Source of the DNA: Deltaproteobacteria bacterium RBG_13_61_14
GTDB lineage: Bacteria; RBG-13-61-14
NCBI GenBank assembly: GCA_001797815.1
Contig: MGQK01000076.1
Span: forward strand, 43,843 to 58,693
Reading direction: 5' to 3'
DNA length: 14,851 nt
This document shows positions 1 to 11,978 of the stretch, piece by piece. Every line of letters begins with the position of its first letter. The stretch's first letter is position 1. The translations under genes and the position numbers were made by a program. The notes below the pieces were generated by a model. It did no database searches. It saw nothing but the letters and a program-made list of their open reading frames with translations, and was not told where the DNA came from.

Positions 1-2094
1 CAGGTCTGGGTCATCTTCTCTTCTTTTCATCACCAACCCGATCCCCTGATCCGGCGGCGTTCCCGTTGGATCGGGATTACCTTGATCCTGCTCTATCTTC
101 CGGCCCTCATCAGCGATGTTCTTTTGCCGGCCCTGAATTTCACCTTGCCCGGGATGGCGTCTATTATCAACGGCTTATTTTGCATGATGGTGTTTGCCTC
201 CATTCAACGATTCCAACTTCTACCCTCGCCCCAGGTTCTCATTTCCAAGGTGGACCAGCTTCAGGAGTTCAACCGGGAGCTGGAGCGCCAAGTGGAAGAG
301 CGCACCCGGAGGCTCCGGGAATCCGAACAGCGCTACCGCGAGATCTTCGAAAATGTCCAGGATTTCATCTTCTCTCTGGACTTGGAAGGCCGGCTCACTT
401 CGGCCAATCCCCAAATGGAACGGGTCACCGGAGTTAGAGAAAAAGAAGTGGTAGGAAAGTCCCTGTTTCAAGTGATCGGAGAAAATTCCCCTCCTCATCT
501 CTTGGAAGAGTGGAATCGAAACTGGAAGGACTTCCAGGCTCAAATTCGCGCTCCGGAGAACCTCTATCGGAATGAAGTGCTCCTGCCTACTCCCAGCGGG
601 GAAGGCCGGAATGTGACCTTCACCTGGTCCGGCATCTTCCGGGAGGGGAAGCTGGTGGGTTACCTGGGGTTGGGCCGCGACGTGACCGAGAGCAAGCGAG
701 CCGAACAGGCCTTACGCGAGAGCGAGGCGCGCTACCGGGAAATTTTCGAGAACGTCCAGGAGATGATCCAGTCCATGGATTTGGAAGGCCGGATCGTCTC
801 GGGCAACCCACGGGTCCGCACCCTCGTGGGTGGGGATCCTGAGCAGAATCAAGGTAGGCTATTCTCTGAGGTGATCGCGGACAACATGCCTCCGGCCATT
901 CTGGAAAAATGGCGGAAAGCCTGGCAGCAAATCCGGCAGGGGATTCAAAAGCCGGGGGACGTTTTCCAGGAAGAGGTCACTGTGCCCATTCCCTCTGGCG
1001 AATTCAAAACCCTGGCCTTGACCTATTCTGGAATTTTCCGCCAGGGCAGACTCGCGGGCTATCTTCAAATGGGTCGGGACATCACCGAGAGCGAGCGCCT
1101 GAGGCAGGCGCTGAAGGAATACTCGGCCAACCTGGAGCGGCTGGTGGCGGAGCGGACCCGGGAGCTGGAGGCCTCTTACACGAAACTGGCCGAGACCGCG
1201 CGGCTGGCCGGGAAAGCCGAAGTGGCCGCGGGCGTGCTCCACAACATTGGCAATGCGATCAACTCCATCGGCGTGCGCCTGGAGACGGTGAAAAACCACG
1301 TGCACCACCATTGCGGGATGGAGGTGCTGGCCCAGACCCTGAGCCTGATCGAACAGAACCGGGACCGCCTCGGCCCCTTCTGGCTGGAAGACCCCAAGGG
1401 GAGCAAAGTTCTGCCTTTCTTGCGGGAGCTGGCGGCGGCTCATGCCCACTCGCGCGAAGAATTGAAGGAAGCGCTGCGTTTTGTCCAGGACCAAGTCCAG
1501 CACATCGCGGAAATCATGGCGGTGGAACAGCGCTACCACCGTCCGGGCGTCCTCCCCGAGCCCACGGACCTGAACCGGTTGATCCAGGAAGCTCTGGAGA
1601 TGACCAAGGACTCGCTCGGCCGGCGGGGGGTGGCGGTCGAGCAGGATCTGGACGAGCTGCCGTTGCTGAACCTGGACCGGAGCCAGATGATGCAGATCAT
1701 CTACAACTTGCTCAAGAACGCGGCCGAGGCGCTGGAAAAGAACCCGGAAGGCGAGCGGCGGGTCAAGGTGAGCACCCGGATGCGGCCGGAACCGGAAAGC
1801 GGGATGGAGATCGTGGTGGAGGACAATGGCGCGGGCATCCGGGTCGAGGATCGGCCGCGACTGTTTCAGTTCGGCTTTACCACCAAGGCCGATCGCGGCG
1901 GCCATGGGTTCGGGCTCCATTCCTCGGCTAACTTCGTTCAGAGCATGGGAGGCGCCATCGAGGCCGAGAGCGAGGGACCGGACCAGGGTGCAATTTTTCG
2001 CGTGCGCCTGCTCCTGAACCCGGAACCCGAGAGAATTGCGGAAAAGATTGAGAAGAAGGAGACACATGATGAACCGGCGTATTTTGGTCATTGA
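1..2094 (+). CDS. Membrane sensor histidine kinase with tandem PAS domains (5' partial)
   Basis: The reading frame is open from base 1, so the gene begins upstream of the window. Numbering codons from base 1, two hydrophobic segments lie at about residues 22-44 and 51-70, with an Arg-rich stretch (RRRSRW) before the first; this looks like the end of a multi-pass (7TM-type) sensor. A coiled coil at about 80-110 leads into two PAS domains (about 112-229 and 245-362) that closely resemble each other, then a second coiled coil. The dimerisation helix holds the phospho-acceptor His414 in AGVLHNIGNAINS, the HNxGN type of H-box. The ATPase domain shows the N-box (NLLKNAAEAL), the G1 box (DNGAGI) and a G2 region (GGHGFGLHSSANF). 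The product should autophosphorylate on His414 and pass phosphate to a response regulator, most simply the N-terminal receiver of the next gene, which overlaps it by 26 nt. The signal sensed is unknown. Base composition is more AT-rich in the first 600 bases. Confidence 0.9.
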   Translation, partial: QVWVIFSSFHHQPDPLIRRRSRWIGITLILLYLPALISDVLLPALNFTLPGMASIINGLFCMMVFASIQRFQLLPSPQVLISKVDQLQEFNRELERQVEERTRRLRESEQRYREIFENVQDFIFSLDLEGRLTSANPQMERVTGVREKEVVGKSLFQVIGENSPPHLLEEWNRNWKDFQAQIRAPENLYRNEVLLPTPSGEGRNVTFTWSGIFREGKLVGYLGLGRDVTESKRAEQALRESEARYREIFENVQEMIQSMDLEGRIVSGNPRVRTLVGGDPEQNQGRLFSEVIADNMPPAILEKWRKAWQQIRQGIQKPGDVFQEEVTVPIPSGEFKTLALTYSGIFRQGRLAGYLQMGRDITESERLRQALKEYSANLERLVAERTRELEASYTKLAETARLAGKAEVAAGVLHNIGNAINSIGVRLETVKNHVHHHCGMEVLAQTLSLIEQNRDRLGPFWLEDPKGSKVLPFLRELAAAHAHSREELKEALRFVQDQVQHIAEIMAVEQRYHRPGVLPEPTDLNRLIQEALEMTKDSLGRRGVAVEQDLDELPLLNLDRSQMMQIIYNLLKNAAEALEKNPEGERRVKVSTRMRPEPESGMEIVVEDNGAGIRVEDRPRLFQFGFTTKADRGGHGFGLHSSANFVQSMGGAIEAESEGPDQGAIFRVRLLLNPEPERIAEKIEKKETHDEPAYFGH
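2056..2061 (+). promoter_or_regulatory. Ribosome binding site deciding the hybrid kinase start
   Basis: AAGGAG lies 7 nt before the ATG at 2069 and only 4 nt before the adjacent ATG at 2066, so 2069 is the better start. The site is inside the 3' end of the upstream kinase gene, which implies translational coupling. A TTG further upstream at 2036 is in frame but has no such site and would add an Arg-rich leader. Confidence 0.7.
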
Positions 2095-4585
2095 CGACCA
2101 GCAGGAGGTTTTGGAGGATTACCGCCGGATCCTGGCCGGGGACTTCAATGCCCGTGATCGCGAGCTCCACGCCCTGGAACAGGAGCTGTTTGGAGAACGC
2201 CTCGGCTCCGCCTTGCCGGCCGAGCCGGCCTACGAGGTGGTCACGGCAAGGCAGGGAGGGGAAGGATTCCTTCTGGCGCAGGAGGCCCGGGCCGAAGGCC
2301 GGCCCTTTGCCGTCGCCTTTGTGGACATGCGCATGCCCCCGGGGTGGAACGGGATGCAGACGGCGCAGCGGATCCGGGAAGTGGACCCGGAGGTGGAGAT
2401 CGTGATCGTGACCGCTTACTCTGACCACGACCGGGAGAAGATTGTCCACGCGGTGGGCGCGCCCTCGAAACTGCTTTACCTGAAGAAGCCTTTCGATGTG
2501 GAGGAGATCCGCCAGTTGGCCCTGGCCCTGACCGAAAAATGGAACCTGGCCCGCCTGGAAGAGCGCCAGCGGGAATTACTGAAAGATTTGTTGATCAAAA
2601 TCTCGCAGGTGAAGAACCTGGGCCTCTCTGACCTGGGCGCCATCCTGGAGGTGACCCTGGGCCAGATGGCCAGCCTGGCCGAGTCGGAACACGGTTTCAT
2701 CGCTTCCATTATCAGTCAGCGGCTCACGTTCCGGGCCGGGCTCGGTCGTTTTGCCGATCCGCCCAGCCTGGAACAGCCGGAGCTGGAGGAGTTGAGGAGG
2801 GAAATATTGAGCCGAGCCGGTCAAAAGGATATCGTCCGGCTGGATAAGTTCGAGCTGATCCCGTTTTACGTGGTGGCCTATGACCAGACCGTGCTGATTA
2901 TGGAAGACCCCCGGGCCGAGGCGATCGAGCCGGAGCTGATCCGGCTGTTCATGGAAAACGTCTCCGCCGCGGTGGACGCGGCCTGCCTGTATGAGCGCCT
3001 GTTCCAGTCGCACCGGGAGCTGGAGCGGGTCAACCAGGAACTGGCCCAGGCCCAGAAAGACCTGGAGCGCAAGATCCTGGAGCGGACCGAGGAACTCGCC
3101 CGGCTCAACGAGCTCCACCGCGGGATCATCGAGAACGCCGGCCAGGCCATCCTCACCTTTGACGCCCAGGGCCAAGTCCTCTCGGCCAACCGGGCCGCGG
3201 AGAAAATCCTGGGCTGGCGGCCGGAAGAGCTGCATGGCCGGCTGCTGCTGAGCCTGTGCCCGGTGAGCGAAGAGGGCTGCCTGGATCGGGTGCTGCAATC
3301 CTTGTCCATCCACTCGCCGGTGGAGCTGGAGCGGGAACTCGTCCGCCAAGACGGCAAGACCTTTCCCGCCCATATCACCATCACCCCGATCAACGGGGCT
3401 TCGCAAGCACTCGGCGGGTATATCCTTTTGATCGCCGACCTCTCCGAACGCAAGGCCCTGGAGCGGCAACTGCTCCACGCCCAGAAAATGGAAAGCCTGG
3501 GCATCCTGGCCGGCGGGGTGGCCCACAACTTCAATAACCTCCTGATCGTGATCCTGAACAGCGCCGATGAACTCAAGGGCCGCCTGGCCGAGGACCCGGA
3601 ACTGCGCGGCAATCTGGAGCTGATCCTGAACAGCTCCCAGCAGGCCGCGGAGTTGGTCCGCCAACTTCTTTCTTTCAGCCGGCACGAGGCCCCGAGGCAA
3701 AAACCGATCGAGGTGAAGCAACTCCTCCAAGAAGTGACCTCGCTTCTGGGCAAGGTCTTGCACAAGAACCTCCGGCTCCGGATGGAAGTGGAGGAAGCGA
3801 TCCCGCCGGTGCGGGGAGACTTTAGCCAGCTCGAACAGGCGCTGATGAACCTCTGCGTCAATGCCCGCGACGCCATGCCCCACGGGGGCGTGATCGAGCT
3901 CAGCGCCCGGCAGACGTGGCGGGAAAATACCGCACCGGATCGCCCGGCCGGGAATTATGTGGTCCTTTCGGTTACCGATACCGGGGTGGGCATGTCCGCG
4001 GAGGCGCTCGAGCATCTCTTTGAGCCTTTTTATTCCACCAAACCGGTCGGCGCCGGCACCGGGTTGGGCCTGGCCACCGCCTATGGTATCGTCTCGGTCC
4101 ACGGCGGCTTCATCGAGGTGGAGAGCGAACCCGGCCGGGGCACCGCTATCAAGATCTTCTTGCCCTGTGCCGAAGCGGGGGTGGCGACGGAGGGTAAGGA
4201 AACGGTGGAGCTGAACCCGCCGCTGAAGGGCAAGGTGCTGGTGATCGAGGACGAGGATTCGATCCGGAGACTGGCCCAGGCCAAACTCCACCGGCTGGGG
4301 TATGAGGTGGTCCTGGCCGCGGACGGCGAAGAGGGGTTGCGCCAGGTCGAGGAACATCCGGACCTGGACCTGGTGGTGATGGACCTGATCATGCCCGGGG
4401 TTTCGGGCCGCGAGCTTTTCCTGCGCCTGCGGCAGGCGCGGCCGAACTTGCCCGTCCTGCTCATGAGCGGATACAGCAAGGACGGGGAAGCCGAAGAACT
4501 CCTGGCCATCGGCGCCTCCGGCTACTTGCAAAAACCCTTCCTCCTCGACGTGCTCGCCGAAAAAGTCCAGGCCACGCTTCACTAA
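2069..4585 (+). CDS. Hybrid histidine kinase: REC, GAF-like, PAS, HisKA, HATPase, REC
   Basis: The product has 838 residues. An N-terminal receiver (about 3-152) has acidic pocket D9/D10, phospho-acceptor D86 in FVDMRMP, T115 and K140, with an insertion of about 25 residues after the first helix. A GAF-like region (about 175-310) is less certain. A coiled coil (309-349) leads to a PAS domain (349-460). The HisKA helix carries H486 in GGVAHNFNNLL. The ATPase domain has N598, the G1 box DTGVGM and the G2 motif GTGLGL. A C-terminal receiver (about 721-838) has D772 in VMDLIMP, S800 and K822. The protein is probably cytoplasmic, since I see no membrane segment. It could take phosphate from the preceding kinase on D86, act through its own H486, and relay via D772. 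No DNA-binding or enzymatic output domain is present, so a phosphotransfer protein or regulator elsewhere is needed. The stop codon is the first triplet of a 39-bp palindrome. Confidence 0.92.
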   Translation: MNRRILVIDDQQEVLEDYRRILAGDFNARDRELHALEQELFGERLGSALPAEPAYEVVTARQGGEGFLLAQEARAEGRPFAVAFVDMRMPPGWNGMQTAQRIREVDPEVEIVIVTAYSDHDREKIVHAVGAPSKLLYLKKPFDVEEIRQLALALTEKWNLARLEERQRELLKDLLIKISQVKNLGLSDLGAILEVTLGQMASLAESEHGFIASIISQRLTFRAGLGRFADPPSLEQPELEELRREILSRAGQKDIVRLDKFELIPFYVVAYDQTVLIMEDPRAEAIEPELIRLFMENVSAAVDAACLYERLFQSHRELERVNQELAQAQKDLERKILERTEELARLNELHRGIIENAGQAILTFDAQGQVLSANRAAEKILGWRPEELHGRLLLSLCPVSEEGCLDRVLQSLSIHSPVELERELVRQDGKTFPAHITITPINGASQALGGYILLIADLSERKALERQLLHAQKMESLGILAGGVAHNFNNLLIVILNSADELKGRLAEDPELRGNLELILNSSQQAAELVRQLLSFSRHEAPRQKPIEVKQLLQEVTSLLGKVLHKNLRLRMEVEEAIPPVRGDFSQLEQALMNLCVNARDAMPHGGVIELSARQTWRENTAPDRPAGNYVVLSVTDTGVGMSAEALEHLFEPFYSTKPVGAGTGLGLATAYGIVSVHGGFIEVESEPGRGTAIKIFLPCAEAGVATEGKETVELNPPLKGKVLVIEDEDSIRRLAQAKLHRLGYEVVLAADGEEGLRQVEEHPDLDLVVMDLIMPGVSGRELFLRLRQARPNLPVLLMSGYSKDGEAEELLAIGASGYLQKPFLLDVLAEKVQATLH

Positions 4586-4621
4586 TCTAACATTTGGGGT
4601 CAGGCCCCAAATGTTAGATTA
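4583..4621. repeat. 39-bp perfect palindrome, REP-like
   Basis: Two 17-base arms (4583-4599 and 4605-4621) are exact reverse complements around the 5-base loop TCAGG. The left arm starts with the TAA stop of the hybrid kinase, and the core reads GGGGTCAGGCCCC. No T-run follows on either strand, so it is not a standard rho-independent terminator. Perfect intergenic palindromes of this kind are typical of REP elements moved by RAYT/Y1-type transposases; that link is inferred, and no transposase lies in the window. It ends 9 bases before the -35 box of the next promoter, so it could also insulate or bind a protein. Confidence 0.85.
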
Positions 4622-4630
4622 AGGGATCAT

Positions 4631-4659
4631 TTGACGATCCGGAGTCCCTCCGATATACT
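4631..4659 (+). promoter_or_regulatory. Sigma70-type promoter for hydrolase/methyltransferase operon
   Basis: TTGACG at 4631-4636 and TATACT at 4654-4659 are separated by 17 bases, with one mismatch to consensus in each box. The expected transcription start, about 6-8 bases after the -10 box, is 4666-4668. The ATG begins at 4668, so the transcript would have essentially no 5' leader. Confidence 0.75.
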
Positions 4660-4667
4660 CCTGAATC

Positions 4668-5435
4668 ATGGACGAAACCTCTCTGCCCCCCTTGGAATTC
4701 CGCGGCCGGCTGCGGCCCGAGGACGGATCGAAGCCGGCGCTGATCTTGGTCCACGGTGCCGGCGGGTCCGCCACCCTGTGGCTCAACCAGCTCCGCCACT
4801 TCAAGCCCAAGCGGTCCACCCTCGCCCTCTTCCTACCCGGGCACGGGCCCGAAGGCGGTCCGGGCCGGGAAAGCATCGCCGAATACGTGGAAGCCATCCG
4901 CGCTTTCCTGGACGAGACGAAACTCGAGCGCGTGGTGCTGGCGGGCCTGTCCATGGGCGGCGCGATCAGCCAACTCTTTGCCCTGACTTACCCGGAGCGG
5001 CTGGCCGGCCTGGTCCTGGCCAGCACCGGGGCCAAGCTCAAGGTCCTGCCCCTCATCTTCGAGACCGTTGCTAAAGATTTCGAGGGCTACCTCAAGCTGA
5101 TGGGCCAGTTCTCTTTTTCCAAGTCGGCGCCGGAAGAGGTCAAGCAACTGGTCCTGGAAGAGGCCCGCGAGCAGAAGCCTTCGGTGGTGCTGGCCGACTT
5201 CCGCGCCTGCGATGCCTTTGACGTGCGCGAGCGCTTATCCGAGATCCGGGTGCCCACCCTGGTGCTTTCCGGAGAAGAGGACTTGTTGACCCCGCCCAAA
5301 TACAGCGATTACCTGGTCCAGCACATCCCCGGCGCCAAGCTGGTGCGGTTTGCAAAGGCCGGGCACCTGCTGCCGGTGGAAAAGCCGGAGGAGTTCAACG
5401 CCGCGATCGAGAAATTTTTGGAGGAACTCGGGTGA
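4668..5435 (+). CDS. Alpha/beta hydrolase
   Basis: The 255-residue product has the full set of alpha/beta-hydrolase signatures: an oxyanion-hole HG at 29-30 (LVHGAGGS), nucleophile S95 in GLSMGG, acid D205 in SGEEDLLTP, and base H233 in AGHLLPVEKP. Length and layout fit a small, soluble single-domain esterase or lipase-like enzyme with a modest cap at about 130-180. No signal peptide is seen, so it is probably cytoplasmic. The substrate cannot be named from the sequence. No Shine-Dalgarno sequence precedes the ATG, and the predicted transcription start lies at the ATG, so translation is probably leaderless. Its 3' end overlaps the following methyltransferase gene by 4 nt, so the two are co-translated; a thioester or lactone hydrolase serving sulfur amino-acid metabolism is possible but is only a guess. 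Confidence 0.9.
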   Translation: MDETSLPPLEFRGRLRPEDGSKPALILVHGAGGSATLWLNQLRHFKPKRSTLALFLPGHGPEGGPGRESIAEYVEAIRAFLDETKLERVVLAGLSMGGAISQLFALTYPERLAGLVLASTGAKLKVLPLIFETVAKDFEGYLKLMGQFSFSKSAPEEVKQLVLEEAREQKPSVVLADFRACDAFDVRERLSEIRVPTLVLSGEEDLLTPPKYSDYLVQHIPGAKLVRFAKAGHLLPVEKPEEFNAAIEKFLEELG

Positions 5436-6325
5436 GCCGGGATTTTCTAGCCCTCTTGCAGCAGGCCCGGTCCGACGGCCGGCCCCTGATCTGGGACGGC
5501 GCGGTCGGCACCCAGCTCATCGCCCGGGGCCTGGTCGGAAGAGTCTCGGAAGAATGGAACCTGAGCCGGCCCGATGCCATCCGGGCCATCCATGCCGACT
5601 ATTTCGCCGCCGGCGCCATTGCCGGCCAGACCAACACCTTTGGCGGCAACCGCCTCAAGCTCAAGACCGCGGGCCTGGAAGACAAACTCTTGATGATCAA
5701 CGTCCAGGCGGTGGAAGCGGCCCGCGCCGCCTGCCCGGCCGAAGGTTTTGTGGCCGGCAACATCGGCCCCACCGGGCAACTGATCGCCCCGGCCGGCGCG
5801 CTGGCGCCGGAGGAAGCCCAGGAGGTGTTCGAAGAGCAGGCCCGGGTCCTCGTCTCGGCCGAGGTGGACCTGTTCAGCCTGGAGACCTTCTTTGACCTGG
5901 AAGAGGCCAAGGCCGCGGTGGCCGGCGTCCGCCAGGCCTCTGACCTGCCCGTGATCGCCTCCATGACCTTCCGCCGGACCAGGCGCGGCTATTTCACCAT
6001 CAACGGGGTGACGCCCGAAGCCGCGGCCGCCGGCTTGATCGAGGCCGGGGCCGACGTGGTCGGCGCCAACTGCACCATCGGCCCGGCGGACATGAAGGAC
6101 CTGGCCAGGGCCTTCCGCCAGGCCACGGACGCGCCCTTGATCTTCCAGCCCAATGCCGGGAACCCGCGTCTGGTGGAAGGCAAAGAGGTTTACGAGCAGG
6201 GCGCGGAGGAGTTTGCCCGGGAGGCGGTGGCCCTGAAAGAGGCCGGCGCAAATATTTTGGGCGCCTGCTGCGGCTCAACCCCCGAATTCATCCGCCGCCT
6301 GGCCGAGAAGGTAGAGAGGCGTTAG
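5432..6325 (+). CDS. Homocysteine S-methyltransferase family protein (BHMT/MetH N-domain type)
   Basis: The 297-residue product is a single homocysteine-binding TIM barrel. Visible signatures are DGAVGT at 22-27, TNTFGGN at 67-73, the zinc ligand C214 in GANCTIGP, and the pair C279-C280 in GACCGSTP; all three zinc cysteines are present. The family moves a methyl group to homocysteine to give methionine. The fold matches the N-terminal module of cobalamin-dependent MetH or betaine-homocysteine methyltransferase, without the folate and B12 domains. It may therefore use a small methyl donor or work with separate corrinoid and folate proteins, but the sequence does not decide. The start is GTG, overlapping the hydrolase stop as GTGA, with GGAGGA 6 nt upstream. 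It converges on rmd, with 143 bases between them and no clear terminator. Confidence 0.88.
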   Translation: MSRDFLALLQQARSDGRPLIWDGAVGTQLIARGLVGRVSEEWNLSRPDAIRAIHADYFAAGAIAGQTNTFGGNRLKLKTAGLEDKLLMINVQAVEAARAACPAEGFVAGNIGPTGQLIAPAGALAPEEAQEVFEEQARVLVSAEVDLFSLETFFDLEEAKAAVAGVRQASDLPVIASMTFRRTRRGYFTINGVTPEAAAAGLIEAGADVVGANCTIGPADMKDLARAFRQATDAPLIFQPNAGNPRLVEGKEVYEQGAEEFAREAVALKEAGANILGACCGSTPEFIRRLAEKVERR

Positions 6326-6363
6326 GCATTGGGCTTCCGGATCAGATCCCTGACATCATCTGG

Positions 6364-6453
6364 CACTGTCTACTTCTGCCGCCTACTGCCCAATTCGTTC
6401 ACGTTCACGGATTTCATAACCTTGACACCCTGGCACCTTAGCACCATGACACC
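6364..6453. repeat. Degenerate intergenic repeat cluster incl. 8-bp tandem units
   Basis: Four consecutive 8-bp units of form NTRRCACC (TTGACACC first, ATGACACC last) run from 6422 to 6453. Before them, 6397-6408 holds two GTTCAC hexamers and 6364-6390 holds CACTG/CTACTG words. The same GCCTACTG 8-mer occurs at 14208-14215 and GGTTCAC-type words occur at 7412-7418. The cluster fills most of the 143-base gap between the convergent methyltransferase and rmd genes. Apart from a 4-bp GGAT/ATCC inversion near 6340 I see no terminator. Confidence 0.65.
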
Positions 6454-6468
6454 TTCAGCAGTGCAGTT

Positions 6469-7386
6469 CTAAGGAGCAGTTGTCGGCCGGCGCCAGTGGG
6501 CCAGGATATCGAGGAGGGTATCGCGGAACTGGATTGAGGGCCGCCAGCCGGTGGCGTGGCGGAGTCGGGAGGCATCGAGGACTAGGGTCTGGTCATCGTG
6601 GGTCCGAAACCGGGCCGGGTCGGTCTCGATTTCGGCTTTGACTCCGCTCAGCTCCAGCATGGTTTCCAAAAGCTCGCGGATGCTCAGCACATAACCCGCG
6701 GCCAGGTTATAGACCTCGCCCGGCTTCCCTCGTTCAATCAAATCTGCATAAGCCCGGACCACGTCGCGCACGTCCATGAATTCGCGCTGGGCGGACAGGT
6801 TTCCCACCCGAATTTTCGGCTCCTGCCCGCCCCGCTCGATCTTGACGATCTGGCTCATGAAATCCGCGGCCACAAAGCCCAGCGGCTGGCCCGGACCGAT
6901 GTGCCCGGCCGGGCGGACCCGGATCACCTGGACTTCCCGCTCTCTCCATAAAAATTCTGCATAAAGCTCCGCGGTCATCTTGCTCAGGGCATAGGGGTTC
7001 CGCGGCTCCAGCGGATCTTCCTCGGCCAGGAGCTTGCCCTCGCGACCGGCCCGGCCATAGACCTCGCTGGTGCTGACCAAGAGCACCCGCGCCCGGGGCA
7101 CAATCTCGGCCACGGCCAGGAGCAGGTTGAGCGTGCCCTCCACGTTGACCCGGAAAGTGCCCAGGGGATCCTGCCAGGAGCGCGCCACCCCGCTTTGGGC
7201 GGCCAGGTGATAAATGCGCTCGGGCCGGAATTCGGCCAGGAGAGCGCGCACCGCGTCGCGGTCAAGCAGGTCCACCGGCGGGTCGGCGTCTCGGTCGAGG
7301 CCGGCCACTTTTTCGCCCCGGCCTTGCAGGAGCGCGGCCAGGTGCCGGCCGACAAAGCCGCTTTGGCCGGTGATCAGGTGCCGCAT
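6469..7386 (-). CDS. rmd: GDP-6-deoxy-D-mannose reductase (GDP-D-rhamnose forming)
   Basis: This 305-residue extended short-chain dehydrogenase has the nucleotide-binding motif GQSGFVG (Gly 7, 10, 13), the STSE segment around S107, and the catalytic pair Y132-K136 in PYALSK. HIGPGQ (162-167), REFMDVRDVVRAY (201-213) and TGWRPSI (279-285) closely match what I recall of Pseudomonas Rmd. The enzyme reduces the 4-keto group of GDP-4-dehydro-6-deoxy-D-mannose to give GDP-D-rhamnose, a donor for surface polysaccharide. It lies directly downstream of gmd, which makes its substrate. A talose- or fucose-forming reductase is the main alternative; fucose is unlikely because a WcaG/Fcl would look different. 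The ATG has no Shine-Dalgarno sequence and sits next to a heptamer repeat. Confidence 0.85.
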   Translation of the reverse strand: MRHLITGQSGFVGRHLAALLQGRGEKVAGLDRDADPPVDLLDRDAVRALLAEFRPERIYHLAAQSGVARSWQDPLGTFRVNVEGTLNLLLAVAEIVPRARVLLVSTSEVYGRAGREGKLLAEEDPLEPRNPYALSKMTAELYAEFLWREREVQVIRVRPAGHIGPGQPLGFVAADFMSQIVKIERGGQEPKIRVGNLSAQREFMDVRDVVRAYADLIERGKPGEVYNLAAGYVLSIRELLETMLELSGVKAEIETDPARFRTHDDQTLVLDASRLRHATGWRPSIQFRDTLLDILAHWRRPTTAP

Positions 7387-7396
7387 GTCAGTTGAC

Positions 7397-8592
<1,196 letters not shown>

Positions 8593-8630
8593 TGGAAAAA
8601 TAAAGAGGAGCGGCCTCAGAACCGCCCCTC
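8593..8630 (-). terminator. Rho-independent terminator of the glyQ-glyS-ppdK operon
   Basis: Arms 8605-8613 and 8622-8630 pair over 9 positions with one mismatch around an 8-base loop. On the - strand the stem is followed by TTTATTTTTCC (complement of 8594-8604). It lies 22 bases past the ppdK stop codon. Confidence 0.8.
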
Positions 8631-8652
8631 GCTAGCTTGATCCAGGCAGTAA

Positions 8653-11946
<3,294 letters not shown>

Positions 11947-11953
11947 CGTCCTT

Positions 11954-11959
11954 CCTCCT
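11954..11959 (-). promoter_or_regulatory. Ribosome binding site deciding the ppdK start
   Basis: AGGAGG on the - strand ends 7 nt before the ATG at 11946. Starting there gives [10 protein letters not shown], the usual PPDK N-terminus. A longer reading from 12021 would overlap glyS and add an Arg-rich leader with no family support. Confidence 0.85.
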
Positions 11960-11978
11960 CGATTTAATCGCCGGTTGG

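Noticed and set aside
82-84. TTG as the start of the first kinase
   Set aside because: The frame is open to base 1 and codes for a plausible loop and membrane segment before 82, so the gene starts outside the window.
859-2091. Open frame of 410 codons antisense to the first kinase
   Set aside because: Same cause; it lies opposite conserved kinase boxes and has no recognisable domain.
2576-4582. Long open frame of 668 codons antisense to the hybrid kinase
   Set aside because: It mirrors a gene with clear domains and is His/Leu/Gln-rich without any family motif. High GC at third positions keeps antisense frames open.
4583-4621. Palindrome as a rho-independent terminator
   Set aside because: Neither strand has a T-run after the stem, and the stem is much longer than usual.
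6336-6350. GGATCAGATCC as a terminator for the methyltransferase
   Set aside because: Only a 4-bp stem with no T-run.
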